Source: Spirosoma luteum DSM 19990
GTDB taxonomy: Bacteria; Bacteroidota; Bacteroidia; Cytophagales; Spirosomataceae
DNA length: 47,602 bases
Assembly (NCBI RefSeq): GCF_000374065.1
Contig: NZ_KB893249.1
Coordinates: 1-47,602 of the forward strand
Direction of reading: 5' to 3'
How positions within the stretch are numbered: the stretch's first letter is position 1; each line of letters starts with the position of its first letter. Made by a program: the position numbers and the translations under genes. Under the pieces are notes generated by a model, which had not been told where the DNA came from, ran no database searches, and was given only the letters and a program-made list of their open reading frames with translations. Below, piece by piece: positions 29,856 through 39,095 of the stretch.

Positions 29856-31505
29856 TTACTTTTTGGGGTTTGTGGTTGGTGCGCTGCCCGCAGCGGGAGA
29901 GTTGTATTTTAACTCGTTGTCCGGCACATCCCAATAATCCAGGAAATTATATTCAATTGTAGCGTTTGTGTTTAGCTTACCCGCTTTGTCGATAACAACT
30001 GCTCCTTTACGACCTCCGCCATTGGCCACCGGTAAGATTACCCCCAACCGGCGGGCATCGTAGAACGATAGACCACGGAATATCAGCCCCACCCGTCGCT
30101 CCCGGCGCAGTTCTTCCTGCGCCTGAGCAAGCGTCAGACCAGTACCCGCCACCGGGGCCAGGCCAGCGCCCTGCACAGTCCGAACGGCATCAATCGACTT
30201 CAGGCCATCTTCAATACTACCCGTGTTGATGAGGGCTTCGGCTTTCATGAGTTCGTTTTCTTCGTAGCTACCGGCCAGGTATAACTCCGTAGCTCCCGGC
30301 GACCGGTCGCTGATGACCGTTACCCCCGCCAGTTTGTTACCCCCATCCACCAGCTGCCAGCGTGTGTTGAAGGTATTGCCCCGGCTGCTTTCGCCAATCC
30401 AGGGGCTAGTCCGCTGAATGAAGTTGTTGGCTAACCGCTTGTCGCCCGGTTTGAAATCCTGAATCAGGCGTTCGCTGATTTTGTAGGTAGCCCCGCCCGA
30501 TGGGTCACCGGTCGATTTGGCGGCTACCGTACCCGTTTGGGGCGCCAGAAAGTCACCGTTAGTGTTGGAGCGTCCGGTAAACACATTGTCGGACGCCGTG
30601 ATGCCGCTGTTGGTTAAGGTCAGAATCTGCCCCCACTGAGCGGCCGTCATGGCCGCCGTTGTGGTATTGACCAGCAGGTTACGAGCCTTGAGTGTATTAA
30701 TGTTGTGTTTCCACATATCGGTTGTGGGTACTTTGCCTTTGCCAACCTGAATAAAATCGGGAATGAGTTGCGTCATCACGACGGTATAATCGGCCGATGT
30801 ACCAATCGTTGTTAGTAAGGCTGCGGCTTTATCGAGATTGACATTGGCTTCGTCAATCATCTTTTCCTTCGTCACGTAGTTACCGTTCGTACCATTGGCA
30901 GCACTATTGATTATGCCGGCGTAATAGATTGACCCAATGTGTGAGTAAGCAAATCCTTTCCACCAGTATGCCCACGCCTGAATGGTGGCTTTTTTCACTT
31001 TGGCATCGCCCGTGTAGGCCACCTGCTCCGACAAATCCAGCACTTTATTCATCTGGCTATTGAGCGAGTACATGTACCACCACTCGTGAAAGAGGGGATT
31101 AGCACCCTGATTGGCGTTGACATTGACCTGACGGATAAGGGCAATCTGCGTGTTGGGGGCGTTGGGATTCAGCACTTTGGTACCATCGTCCAGAATAACA
31201 TAATCCGGTGCGCCAATCTGATTACCAAACTGGTTGGCCGCTTCTTCGCCCACTACGTCGCCCATCAGGGCATGTACGCCCATGGCCCCAGACCAAAAGT
31301 ACCCCGGGATACCGTCGTACAGGTCCGTTTTAATCTCACGGGAGCCATTCACGTAGGCTCCACCCTGCGCCAGGTTTATAATACCATTCTGCGTATTGGC
31401 ACTACTAACGGTAGGCTGGTTTGGGTTCTTAACGTCTAATTGTTCTCTACAGGCGGTGGCTAAGCCTACCAGCAGTAAAGCCGTTATTATAGGTGTATTT
31501 TTCAT
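29856..31505 (-). CDS. SusD/RagB family lipoprotein (locus b)
   Basis: 549 residues from the ATG at 31503-31505. MKNTPIITALLLVGLATACR is a lipoprotein signal with Cys19. The family pattern follows: QLDVKNPNQPTVSSANTQNG, the TPR-like helical core (KKATIQAWAYWWKGFAYSHI), and the late LRRERRVGLIFRGLSFYDAR helix of SusD. It probably binds a nutrient on the surface and passes it to the SusC at 31572. Spacing to that gene is 66 bp with a small GC-rich hairpin between. Followed by a terminator, so this is a two-gene operon. The substrate is unknown, as no enzyme is encoded with it. Confidence 0.9.
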   Translation of the reverse strand: MKNTPIITALLLVGLATACREQLDVKNPNQPTVSSANTQNGIINLAQGGAYVNGSREIKTDLYDGIPGYFWSGAMGVHALMGDVVGEEAANQFGNQIGAPDYVILDDGTKVLNPNAPNTQIALIRQVNVNANQGANPLFHEWWYMYSLNSQMNKVLDLSEQVAYTGDAKVKKATIQAWAYWWKGFAYSHIGSIYYAGIINSAANGTNGNYVTKEKMIDEANVNLDKAAALLTTIGTSADYTVVMTQLIPDFIQVGKGKVPTTDMWKHNINTLKARNLLVNTTTAAMTAAQWGQILTLTNSGITASDNVFTGRSNTNGDFLAPQTGTVAAKSTGDPSGGATYKISERLIQDFKPGDKRLANNFIQRTSPWIGESSRGNTFNTRWQLVDGGNKLAGVTVISDRSPGATELYLAGSYEENELMKAEALINTGSIEDGLKSIDAVRTVQGAGLAPVAGTGLTLAQAQEELRRERRVGLIFRGLSFYDARRLGVILPVANGGGRKGAVVIDKAGKLNTNATIEYNFLDYWDVPDNELKYNSPAAGSAPTTNPKK

Positions 31506-31540
31506 CGATAAATCAAAGAAGTTTTTAGTAAGAGACAGTA

Positions 31541-31554
31541 CCCCGAAGCCGGGG
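31541..31554 (-). other. GC-rich hairpin between SusC and SusD (locus b)
   Basis: CCCCG-AAGC-CGGGG forms a 5-bp stem with a 4-base loop in the intercistronic gap, 17 bases after the SusC stop. It could slow ribosomes or protect a 3' end; the function is inferred. Confidence 0.45.
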
Positions 31555-31571
31555 CGATGCCATAAACAAGT

Positions 31572-34500
31572 TTAGAGACCAATGTTCAGGCTTACCTGAT
31601 ACGAGCGCAGGTTGGGCATGGTGTTATGGTCCGTACCCCGGTCCCAGGCCGAGTTGCCCGTTCCTGAGCTAACCTCGGGGTCGTAGCCCGTGTACTTGGT
31701 AAACGTCAGCAGGTTACGACCCGACACCACCACCTGCGCCCGCCGAAGCACGGGCAGGTTTACGAGCTTGCTCAAGTCGAGACCAACCTGTACGTTCCGT
31801 AACCGTACAAACGAGGCATCTTCGTAAAAATAGTTTTTGGTGCCGTTGGCGGCCCGCTGCGCGTATACGCCCCGATAGAAAGCCGTCCAGGCACCCGTCT
31901 GCCCATCAATGGTGATGGGGTTGGCATAGTCCGCATGAATACCATCGCGGTACATCCACTCTTTAGTCTGGTTGTAGATATGACTGCCATTGACCCAATC
32001 GAACTGAAAACCAAACGTCAGATAGTTTTTGAAGGTAAAGTCGTTGATGAACGACATGTTGAACTTCGGGTTTGGGTCGCCGAAACTGTACTTGTTCGCC
32101 GAGAAAAACGGTTGCTTCGTTGCTTTGCTGACAACCAGTCCGTTGCTGGCTACGGTGTAATTTGTCTGCTGGTCGGGCGAGATGTAGAAGTTGCCGCTGG
32201 GGTCTTTCTCATCCACCGCGTGAATATCCACATAACCATACAGTTGCCCGATTTTTTCGCCCCCTTTCAGTACGTAGTTCGTACTACCCGCGTTGGAGAG
32301 CACAACCACTTCGGCTCCGCCTTTAACACTCGTAATTTTTGATGTCTGACGACCGAAGTTCGTCGTCAGGTTCCACGAGAAATCCTGGGTGCGTACAAGC
32401 GTAGCATTCAGCGATGCCTGATACCCGTTTGAGGCCAGGGAGAAGGCGTTGTCTTTAATCGAGTTGATACCCGAAGATGGAGCCGCGCTCACGTCGAAAA
32501 TGGCATTATCGGTCGAGCGATCCCAGTACGTGGCCGATAACCGGACGTTGTTCAACCAGGAAGACCCTTTCAGCAAGCTTATCGTCAGGTCGGTACCAAT
32601 TTCCAGTTCGGATGAAACCTCCACATCAAGGTCTGGATTTGGCTGGCTGGCTGGCGTATAAAACGAGTTTGACGTGCCCAGGGTCCGGGTGTTGAGTACC
32701 TGATACCGGTCGAACGGCCGGGGCTGAATACCCGCCTTACCAAAGGCAGCCCGCAGTTTTAATTCGGGAATAATATTGGTAATTGGGCTGTTTTCCCAGA
32801 ATTTAAGCGCCGATGGCCGGAAGAAAATGTTTCCCCTCGGAAACGTAAAGGGTTTGGAAGCCTGCCCAAAGGCCGACGAGAAGTCGGTTCGGAACCCACC
32901 CGCAATACCCACAACATCCCCAAAATCAATCTGCTGATTAACCAGGTAACCGTACGTAATGAACGGCTCGGTATAATCCTGCACGATTTTGAACGTAGAG
33001 GCCTGAGCTGCGGTAAACGGTTCATACGTAGGCAACGACAGGCCGTAAGTGTAATACTGGCGATAGAGCCGGTTCCGGTAGTCGAAGGAAATCTGGGTAG
33101 AGGTCGTTATGGGAACGTTCATCTTAAAATCCTTCTGGAAATCAGTCGTAAAGAAGGCCGATGCCAGGAAGTTCTGATACGTTGTGTTCAGGCTGCGGTT
33201 GTCAACTTCACCCTTGGCATCTGTTGCGTAATTACCCCAGTAGTTGCTGCCGTTGTAATACTGTACGTTTCGGTTGGCCGACTGGTTGGGGTAAGTGGTA
33301 ATGATTTCCTGCCGCGAGTAGTTGATACCATATTTGGCATCCAGCGTCACAAACTTATTAATCTTGTAATTCAGGTTCAGGTTCTGGATTACGTCGAGCC
33401 GGTTATCTTTTCTGTCGGTATACCGCTGCCAGTAACTTGGGTTGTTGTGGTTTACACCCACCGCGTCACCATAATAAATACCGGGATTACCATCGGTATC
33501 GAGGGCCGCAAAATCAGCAAAAGGCCGGGCGTTGTTCACCGCAAATAAAATACTGCGGTCGTTCGACTTTATGGTGCTATTGGTGTATATCAACTGGGTA
33601 GTGCTGCGGAAGGTCAACCCCTTTGCCAGTTCGACCCCCAGGTTGGTGGAGATATTGCTGCGCTGATACCCGCCATTGTTGATAATGTTGCTTTCCTGTT
33701 TGTTGTTGGAAGCCGATATGGAAAAGTCAAACCGGTCGCGCCCGCCCGACAGGGAGAGGGAGTTATTATACGTATTGGAAGGCCGGAAGAAATACGCGTA
33801 ATGGTCCTGGTACTTCAGGTTAGCCGTGTAGGGCTTATCGGCTTTATTATTCACATCAAGCGGGTTATACTGCACGTTCGCACTATAAACCAGCGTGTTG
33901 GGATCAAAGGTGAGTGGGTTGCCTTTAGTGTCGACAACGTTGTTTTGAGCATCCACCACAAAGCCGTTGTACTGCGATTTGGCCACGCCCCCCACGTTCA
34001 GGTAGGTGTTGTTGGTAATACTGGACGAGGCATCGATATTTAGTTTTCCGGCTTTACCTTTCTTGGTAAATACCTGAATAACGCCGTTGGCTCCCTGCGC
34101 TCCGTAGAGGGTAGCTGCGGCCGCACCCTGTACTATCTCAACCCGGTCGATGGTGTTGGGGTCAATACTGCTCAGCAAGCTGGTGGGGTTGTTATTGAGG
34201 TTGCCGTTGGTATCATAACTGGAGGCATCCACCTGAACCCCATCAATGAGCAGAATAGGCGCTGTACCCCGGTTGATGGTGTTGATACCGCGCAGCACAA
34301 TATTGACTGGTGAACCAGGGGTACCGTTGCCACTGGAAATCTGCGCACCGGCAATTTTACCAACCAATGCCTGATCGATGGAAGCTGTTGGCGTTTGAGG
34401 CAGGTTTTTCGATGAAACCGATTCAACCGCAATGCCTAACTTACGCTTGTCGGTAGCGACCCCGACACCCGTAACCACCACTTCGGAAAGCTGCCGGGAA

Positions 34501-34799
34501 TCAGACGTCAAGCTCACGTTTATTTCTGATTCATTGCCGACCTTGATTTCCTGGGTGGCTACCCCTACAAAACTAAATACCAGCGTAGCCCCTTTACCCG
34601 ATGGCATCGAGAGGTCATACAAACCGTTAGCGTCCGTTGTTGTACCCCTGGTTGTCCCTTTTAGTACAACTGCAACACCTGGTAGGGATGTCCCGTCTTC
34701 GGCTGATGTAACCTTACCGATTACCCGTCGGTCCTGCGCCCAGGCAGTTAAGCTAACTGAGCCGATTAACAGGAAAGTCATTAATAGAATTCTAATCAT
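31572..34799 (-). CDS. SusC/RagA TonB-dependent outer-membrane transporter (locus b)
   Basis: 1075 residues. The signal MIRILLMTFLLIGSVSLTAW is followed by a CarboxypepD-like domain (VIGKVTSAEDGTSLPGVAVV) and the TonB plug with VVVTGVGVATDKRKLGIAVE, DQALVGKIAGAQISSGNG, VLRGINTINRGTAPILLIDG and VQGAAAATLYGAQGANGVIQ. The last barrel strand is SYQVSLNIGL. It pairs with the SusD gene 66 bp downstream. Its first ~110 residues are strikingly similar to those of the SusC at 39096 (for example SFVGVATQE versus SFVGSATQE), which suggests a paralogous relation. An upstream -7-like TAAATTTG lies 43-50 bases before the ATG. Confidence 0.95.
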   Translation of the reverse strand: MIRILLMTFLLIGSVSLTAWAQDRRVIGKVTSAEDGTSLPGVAVVLKGTTRGTTTDANGLYDLSMPSGKGATLVFSFVGVATQEIKVGNESEINVSLTSDSRQLSEVVVTGVGVATDKRKLGIAVESVSSKNLPQTPTASIDQALVGKIAGAQISSGNGTPGSPVNIVLRGINTINRGTAPILLIDGVQVDASSYDTNGNLNNNPTSLLSSIDPNTIDRVEIVQGAAAATLYGAQGANGVIQVFTKKGKAGKLNIDASSSITNNTYLNVGGVAKSQYNGFVVDAQNNVVDTKGNPLTFDPNTLVYSANVQYNPLDVNNKADKPYTANLKYQDHYAYFFRPSNTYNNSLSLSGGRDRFDFSISASNNKQESNIINNGGYQRSNISTNLGVELAKGLTFRSTTQLIYTNSTIKSNDRSILFAVNNARPFADFAALDTDGNPGIYYGDAVGVNHNNPSYWQRYTDRKDNRLDVIQNLNLNYKINKFVTLDAKYGINYSRQEIITTYPNQSANRNVQYYNGSNYWGNYATDAKGEVDNRSLNTTYQNFLASAFFTTDFQKDFKMNVPITTSTQISFDYRNRLYRQYYTYGLSLPTYEPFTAAQASTFKIVQDYTEPFITYGYLVNQQIDFGDVVGIAGGFRTDFSSAFGQASKPFTFPRGNIFFRPSALKFWENSPITNIIPELKLRAAFGKAGIQPRPFDRYQVLNTRTLGTSNSFYTPASQPNPDLDVEVSSELEIGTDLTISLLKGSSWLNNVRLSATYWDRSTDNAIFDVSAAPSSGINSIKDNAFSLASNGYQASLNATLVRTQDFSWNLTTNFGRQTSKITSVKGGAEVVVLSNAGSTNYVLKGGEKIGQLYGYVDIHAVDEKDPSGNFYISPDQQTNYTVASNGLVVSKATKQPFFSANKYSFGDPNPKFNMSFINDFTFKNYLTFGFQFDWVNGSHIYNQTKEWMYRDGIHADYANPITIDGQTGAWTAFYRGVYAQRAANGTKNYFYEDASFVRLRNVQVGLDLSKLVNLPVLRRAQVVVSGRNLLTFTKYTGYDPEVSSGTGNSAWDRGTDHNTMPNLRSYQVSLNIGL

Positions 34800-35185
34800 T
34801 GTTTTAGTTTGTGTTTAGCCAAGAAAATCCTTCTTCAAGCCACAAATTTAAACAATGAAAAAATCGCTTTAACATTTTATAAAAGTAAATTCTTACCAGA
34901 GGAAATTAGCAAACTAGCCACTACAAGCAGAATATTATTCTGTTTAAAGCCTTTACCAGTAGCAACGGAAAATTATATTATTTCAACTTAACCATTTAAA
35001 CAAAATAATGTATGCAAAATCACGCTCAATCGCCAACATGGGGAATTTTAAATAATTCTATTTTTACCTCAATAAGTCGCACCCATTTAGATTAGCAAGC
35101 AAAATTTAATGGCTTATTAATCTAAATACGTAACCATCTGTTGACAGGAATAGACGATCATGCATCTATCTGCGCACCTAAGTGA
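34800..35185. other. AT-rich intergenic region upstream of SusC (locus b)
   Basis: 386 bases with no supported gene, strongly AT-rich. It contains the promoter of the SusC gene at 34799 (34843-34872). The upstream monooxygenase gene on the same strand ends at 35186. No convincing terminator with a T-run is seen after it, only short AAGGTAGTCAC-like words. Confidence 0.6.
34843..34872 (-). promoter_or_regulatory. Probable promoter of SusC (locus b)
   Basis: On the minus strand TTA (34870-34872) and TAAATTTG (34843-34850) are separated by 19 bases. The -7 box fits TAnnTTTG perfectly; the -33 box is one base off TTG. It leaves a leader of about 36 bases. Confidence 0.5.
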
Positions 35186-36457
35186 CTACCTTATGTAATA
35201 AAATACCAGGTTCATCATCTCATTGGTGGAGCTCCAGCCGTAACCCACGGTTCGGGCAGGGTGGTTCGGGTTTAGTGGATTTTGGTCCGTATTGTCATAA
35301 TGGGCTTCGGCAATGATGGTCGAGCCTCTGGGCAGTACGAGTGGCTCCCGGAAGAAGTAGGTAAGTTGCCAGCGGTAGTCCCAGTCGGGAATGCTGACCA
35401 GATTGATGGCTTCACCCGCCGGTGTTATGGCAAAGGCCCTCACCGACTGACCCAGCCAGTGCATGTGGGGCAATACCGACAGTAAACGGACAGTATCGGG
35501 CAGCGGCCCATAGTTGATGTAGAACGTTGGCTTTGTATTGGCCTCCAGTCGAAACGGTTGATTGGTTACGTTATTTTCCGTTAGCGTAAGCGTTCGAACA
35601 ATTCGCTCAACTGGCTTTTTGGCAAAATACAACCGCACCTCCGACTGGTCCTGCGCGGCATTGGGCGACGGTGAGTAATGAATATTCAGGATCAAATCGC
35701 TACCGGCCCGAATGCGTTTGGCCGACCCCGCCGGGAACGTTACACGGTCATTGCCGGGCACCCAGCCGTACAGGAATTCATCAGCCAGGGGTGTTCGCTG
35801 AAAACTGAGCAAGTTAGCATCATCCTCCGCTATGCCGTCAATACCGGCCATCGTTCCCGTTGAGTCAACCATTAACCGGCTGTGATGCAACAGTTTTCGG
35901 TTGCCGGGCACAAATTCGATGGCTTCTACCCACACATCCTTAGTCAGGTTCATGGGTACGTGGAAATACCGAAAATCCTCGCGACCATCGCCTTTGATGG
36001 TGTAAGGTTTCATGCGCAGAATAAGGTCGGGGGTGGGGGGTGAAGGGCTTGGGGCCTGGAGCGAAGGGGTACGGGCACTAGCATCCTTTGACTCTATGCT
36101 CTTTGCTACTAGCCCTTCGCCCTCAGCCCCGCGCACCATGCCTCCCTTTACCCATTCCTGAATCAGCTTAATTTCTATTTCGGAGAGGCCGCGCTCATTG
36201 GCATAGTGCTGAAACTGGCGGTCGGCCGGAAAAGGGGGCATATAACGACTCTGAGTTACTTTAGCTACGAACTTACCCCGCTTGGCAACATCCTGATACG
36301 TGAGTAAACTAAACGGCCCTACGCCACCCGGATGATGACAGGGGGCGGCACAATTTCGGATAACGATGGGTTGAATTGTAGCCGTAAACGTAGGGGTCTG
36401 GGCCAGTCCACATAGCGGTAACGCAACAGCCATCGATAGCAAACGAAGAATACGCAT
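35186..36457 (-). CDS. Cytochrome c-like domain fused to a copper type II (PHM-like) monooxygenase
   Basis: 423 residues from the ATG at 36455-36457; an adjacent ATG at 36460 is equally possible, and a longer frame to 36514 is rejected because it precedes the signal peptide (MRILRLLSMAVALPLCGLAQ). The N-terminal domain has CAAPCHHPGG (residues 36-45), a heme-binding motif with three residues between the cysteines, and a later YMPPF that may supply the Met ligand. A Pro/Ser-rich linker follows. The C-terminal domain resembles copper ascorbate-dependent monooxygenases: KLLHHSRLMVD, LILNIHYSPS, LPHMHWLGQS, IIAEAHYDNT. Likely periplasmic. It lies after a terminator, so expression may be independent of SusCD locus (a). 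Confidence 0.8.
   Translation of the reverse strand: MRILRLLSMAVALPLCGLAQTPTFTATIQPIVIRNCAAPCHHPGGVGPFSLLTYQDVAKRGKFVAKVTQSRYMPPFPADRQFQHYANERGLSEIEIKLIQEWVKGGMVRGAEGEGLVAKSIESKDASARTPSLQAPSPSPPTPDLILRMKPYTIKGDGREDFRYFHVPMNLTKDVWVEAIEFVPGNRKLLHHSRLMVDSTGTMAGIDGIAEDDANLLSFQRTPLADEFLYGWVPGNDRVTFPAGSAKRIRAGSDLILNIHYSPSPNAAQDQSEVRLYFAKKPVERIVRTLTLTENNVTNQPFRLEANTKPTFYINYGPLPDTVRLLSVLPHMHWLGQSVRAFAITPAGEAINLVSIPDWDYRWQLTYFFREPLVLPRGSTIIAEAHYDNTDQNPLNPNHPARTVGYGWSSTNEMMNLVFYYIR
36037..36130. repeat. Imperfect inverted repeat inside the monooxygenase gene linker
   Basis: GGGG and GAAGGGCT at 36037-36049 pair with AGCCCTTC (36111-36118) and CCCC (36127-36130), with a spacer containing CTTTGACTCTATGCTCTTTG. 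The latter resembles the CTTTCACTCT words of the repeats at 6679 and 18756. The region encodes the Pro/Ser-rich linker in frame. Membership in the same repeat family is tentative. Confidence 0.4.
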
Positions 36458-36473
36458 CATGTCCAAGATACAT

Positions 36474-36509
36474 AAAAAAGCAGCAGATCCGACGCCGAAT
36501 CTGCTGCTT
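36474..36509 (-). terminator. Intrinsic terminator after SusCD locus (a)
   Basis: 11-bp stem AAGCAGCAGAT / ATCTGCTGCTT around a 10-base loop, followed on the minus strand by six T. It lies about 20 bases after the stop of the lipoprotein gene at 36530 and just before the monooxygenase start. Confidence 0.9.
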
Positions 36510-36529
36510 CTCATGAATAGTTTACCCCT

Positions 36530-37231
36530 TTATTTTACGCTAAAGTTAAGGCGGCAGTTAGAATTAGCCTGCGACACCGGCGTGGGGTCAAGACAAATAC
36601 TTTCTTCGTTCCATACTTTAAACACTGACCCGTCTGTAGTGGTCAACTCCCAGGTAACCACAAACGCATCAGCGTTGGCTACTGTCTTGCCAGCCACAAC
36701 CTGCGGTCCCTGCAGACGTGCTCCTGCCGGACGAGGGCGGGCTGGGTTTTCGAAGACTTTCACGGCATTTACTTTGTCGTACTTTACCGTTGCATCTTTA
36801 TATAGAGTATAAATCTCCGCAGGCGTAATGCTAAACATGTTCCACTGCCGATTGGCAGCTGGTGCCTCAATCGTTTTGACTATCCTGCCTCCGCTACCCA
36901 ATGAAACCGTTTTGGGATTACCATCGGGATCGGTATAAGATTCAATCATGTCTATTTTAACAATTATCTTACTGACAGTCAAGATATTATCCAGCGTTAC
37001 CCAGCGTATTTTAAAATCAATCTTCGAATTATCCTGCCCCGTTAGTGGGAACGTTTTAGCGTTCGTTGCAAAGTTGGCTTTAGCCGTTTCTGCTACGCCA
37101 TCAAATACGCCTAATGCGTGTACGCCCGGCTCCCAGGGTTTGTTTGGATTAAGTGACTCGTCACGGCAACCTATCAGTAGCATGATGGCTGCTGGCAGAC
37201 TGTATTTAGCGTTTTTAAAAAATTGCTTCAT
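36530..37231 (-). CDS. Hypothetical lipoprotein of SusCD locus (a)
   Basis: 233 residues from the ATG at 37229-37231 (MKQFFKNAKYSLPAAIMLLI), with lipobox LIGC and Cys at about residue 22. An in-frame ATG at 37318 is rejected because it overlaps the SusD stop and precedes the signal. The mature protein starts RDESLNPNKPWEPGVHALGV. It has strands such as FKIRWVTLDNILTVSKIIVK and FVVTWELTTTDGSVFKVW and a C-terminal RLNFSVK. No named family. Third gene of the operon SusC-SusD-lipoprotein, probably at the outer-membrane surface as a binding accessory. The 74-bp gap to SusD holds a hairpin. Confidence 0.65.
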   Translation of the reverse strand: MKQFFKNAKYSLPAAIMLLIGCRDESLNPNKPWEPGVHALGVFDGVAETAKANFATNAKTFPLTGQDNSKIDFKIRWVTLDNILTVSKIIVKIDMIESYTDPDGNPKTVSLGSGGRIVKTIEAPAANRQWNMFSITPAEIYTLYKDATVKYDKVNAVKVFENPARPRPAGARLQGPQVVAGKTVANADAFVVTWELTTTDGSVFKVWNEESICLDPTPVSQANSNCRLNFSVK

Positions 37232-37251
37232 TGTGTTTGTTCGTTTGGTAG

Positions 37252-37295
37252 TTGGCCGGACTCTATCTGGCTTTTTACAGGTGGAGTCCGGCCAA
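37252..37295 (-). other. Intercistronic hairpin SusD-lipoprotein (locus a)
   Basis: 12-bp perfect stem TTGGCCGGACTC / GAGTCCGGCCAA around a 20-base loop, 10 bases after the SusD stop. Without a T-run it is unlikely to be a full terminator and may set relative expression. Confidence 0.6.
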
Positions 37296-37305
37296 TCTTG
37301 GTTTG

Positions 37306-39033
37306 TTAGAATTCCCACTTCACCTTTACTTTATCCCAAAAAATCGGATCACGATCGAATACTACATCCGTAATATACTTTGCTGCGTTGGGGTTTAAGG
37401 CGCCTTCCGACTGTGGATAGGGTAACCGAAGCGCGTATTGACGGGGCGGCTTCGAGATGGGAGCCTGAATACCAACCGAGAACTGTTTGAACTGACTCTG
37501 AATTGGATAGCCTGTCCGGCGTTGCAGGTTCCAGAGGTCCATGCCCTGACCCCAGGAGCAGAACCAGATTTGCTTGGCTACTACATTTAGTTTTGCCTGG
37601 TTCGTGGTTGCGCCATCGTAGAGGTCCAGCCAGGCTTTTACGTAAGCATCCGTCTCTGCTGCTGCAGGAGCCTTCGCTCTGCTCGGATCTGATTTAAGGC
37701 CCTGGGCAACCACTACGGCAACCTGCTCACGCATGGCGGCTTCAAACAATGCCTTCGCATCGCCCGTCACGCCAGTTCCGTCAAGGATAGCTTCAATCTG
37801 GTAGAACTTCGTATTCCAGCTGTGTATCAGGGGCCACAGACCATTTCCACCGTAGTTAAGGGCGGCCTGACCGGTTAGTCCTACAGCAGCTGTAGTGCGG
37901 TCGGAATAGACACCACCCGCCGGATACGCTCCGGGAGTAGCGCGGAGTGGACCATCGGCAGCAGCACCCGACACATCAGCCCGGTCGCGCCCGAAAAATC
38001 CGGCAATATAAGCCAGGTCTGAACTGGGTATAGCCCCCGTAATATTGAACGCTTTCTTATACTCGTCCAGAAAAGAAGCCCGCAGGGGCAGGTAAGAGCC
38101 ACCAAAGGGTGTCGATCCCCGGTCGGTTGGATTACTCTGATCCAAAATCCGCGATGTTTGCCGATAGAAATAAAATGGCAGACGAGGGTCTTTATTCAGA
38201 ATCATTTCCCCCATAAACTGATGATTGATATAGGTAGGGTCGCCCTGTCCGGCATAGGTAAAATACCAGGGGTGGCGATTGTCTTCCGGCGACACCTGCG
38301 TTGAGTACAGGTATGACCAGTTGTTGGCCGGAGCCGTAATGTACCCACCCGCGTCAAAGGCTGCTTTCAGTTCAGCATTGCCATTCGCACGGCCTTTGCG
38401 TGAGGTTAGCAGCAGGCGCAGCTTCACTGTTTTGGCAATTCGGGTCCAGGTGGCGGCACTACCAGCGCCCATATAGTCATTAATAACGGCCACAGGCTGG
38501 GGTTTAGCCAGTTCCACAACGGCCTGATCGCACAGCTTCAGCAGGTCTTCGTAGATATCGGAATCCTTATCGAATTTAGGGGCCTTTATCGGCTCAGCCG
38601 CGTTGCCCTTCCAGGCTTCAGAGTATGGCATGTCCCCGAACATATCTACATAGTTCCCCATGGAATAGGCCTTAAGCACCTGGGCGATACCCCGATAGCG
38701 TGGATTCTTACCGTCTTCGGTAGCCCGTAGCATTTGCTCAATACTCTGGAGATTTAAGTAAGCCGTATTCCAGGTTCCCTGATAGCTTGTATTGCTCAGG
38801 TTATAAGAATCTGCCGAATTTAAAAGGCCGGCAAAACCCATTGCATTACTATTGACAGAGGTAAAGGCGTTGCGGGCCGCATTTTCAGCAACGGGCAACA
38901 GCAGCCCCAGCGAGCCCGTTGCTGGACGGTTGGGATCCTGGTTGATGTCCAGTTCGGTATAATTACAGGAACCGACTACACTAATGAGTCCAGTAAGCAT
39001 AATCGCTCTGAACACGTTCTTATAGGTTATCAT
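37306..39033 (-). CDS. SusD-like_2 family nutrient-binding lipoprotein (locus a)
   Basis: 575 residues from the ATG at 39031-39033. The signal ends ISVVGSC with lipobox Cys at residue 23. LDINQDPNRPATGSLGLLLP and NPRYRGIAQVLKAYSMGNYV followed by DMFGDMPYSEAW are hallmarks of the SusD-like_2 family, distinct from classical RagB/SusD. The C-terminus RLPYPQSEGALNPNAAKYIT, with the typical RLPYP turn, completes the protein. It works with the SusC upstream. Substrate unknown; SusD-like_2 proteins often accompany peptide or other non-polysaccharide transporters. Confidence 0.93.
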   Translation of the reverse strand: MITYKNVFRAIMLTGLISVVGSCNYTELDINQDPNRPATGSLGLLLPVAENAARNAFTSVNSNAMGFAGLLNSADSYNLSNTSYQGTWNTAYLNLQSIEQMLRATEDGKNPRYRGIAQVLKAYSMGNYVDMFGDMPYSEAWKGNAAEPIKAPKFDKDSDIYEDLLKLCDQAVVELAKPQPVAVINDYMGAGSAATWTRIAKTVKLRLLLTSRKGRANGNAELKAAFDAGGYITAPANNWSYLYSTQVSPEDNRHPWYFTYAGQGDPTYINHQFMGEMILNKDPRLPFYFYRQTSRILDQSNPTDRGSTPFGGSYLPLRASFLDEYKKAFNITGAIPSSDLAYIAGFFGRDRADVSGAAADGPLRATPGAYPAGGVYSDRTTAAVGLTGQAALNYGGNGLWPLIHSWNTKFYQIEAILDGTGVTGDAKALFEAAMREQVAVVVAQGLKSDPSRAKAPAAAETDAYVKAWLDLYDGATTNQAKLNVVAKQIWFCSWGQGMDLWNLQRRTGYPIQSQFKQFSVGIQAPISKPPRQYALRLPYPQSEGALNPNAAKYITDVVFDRDPIFWDKVKVKWEF

Positions 39034-39057
39034 GTATTTTAGATGATTAGTTATAGG

Positions 39058-39090
39058 AGCCGTTGTGGCTGTTTGGCGGCTACAACGGCT
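39058..39090 (-). other. Intercistronic hairpin SusC-SusD (locus a)
   Basis: AGCCGTTGTGGCTG (39058-39071) pairs with CGGCTACAACGGCT (39077-39090) with two G-U-compatible positions around a 5-base loop. It sits 6 bases after the SusC stop and 24 bases before the SusD start. Confidence 0.6.
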
Positions 39091-39095
39091 ATTGA

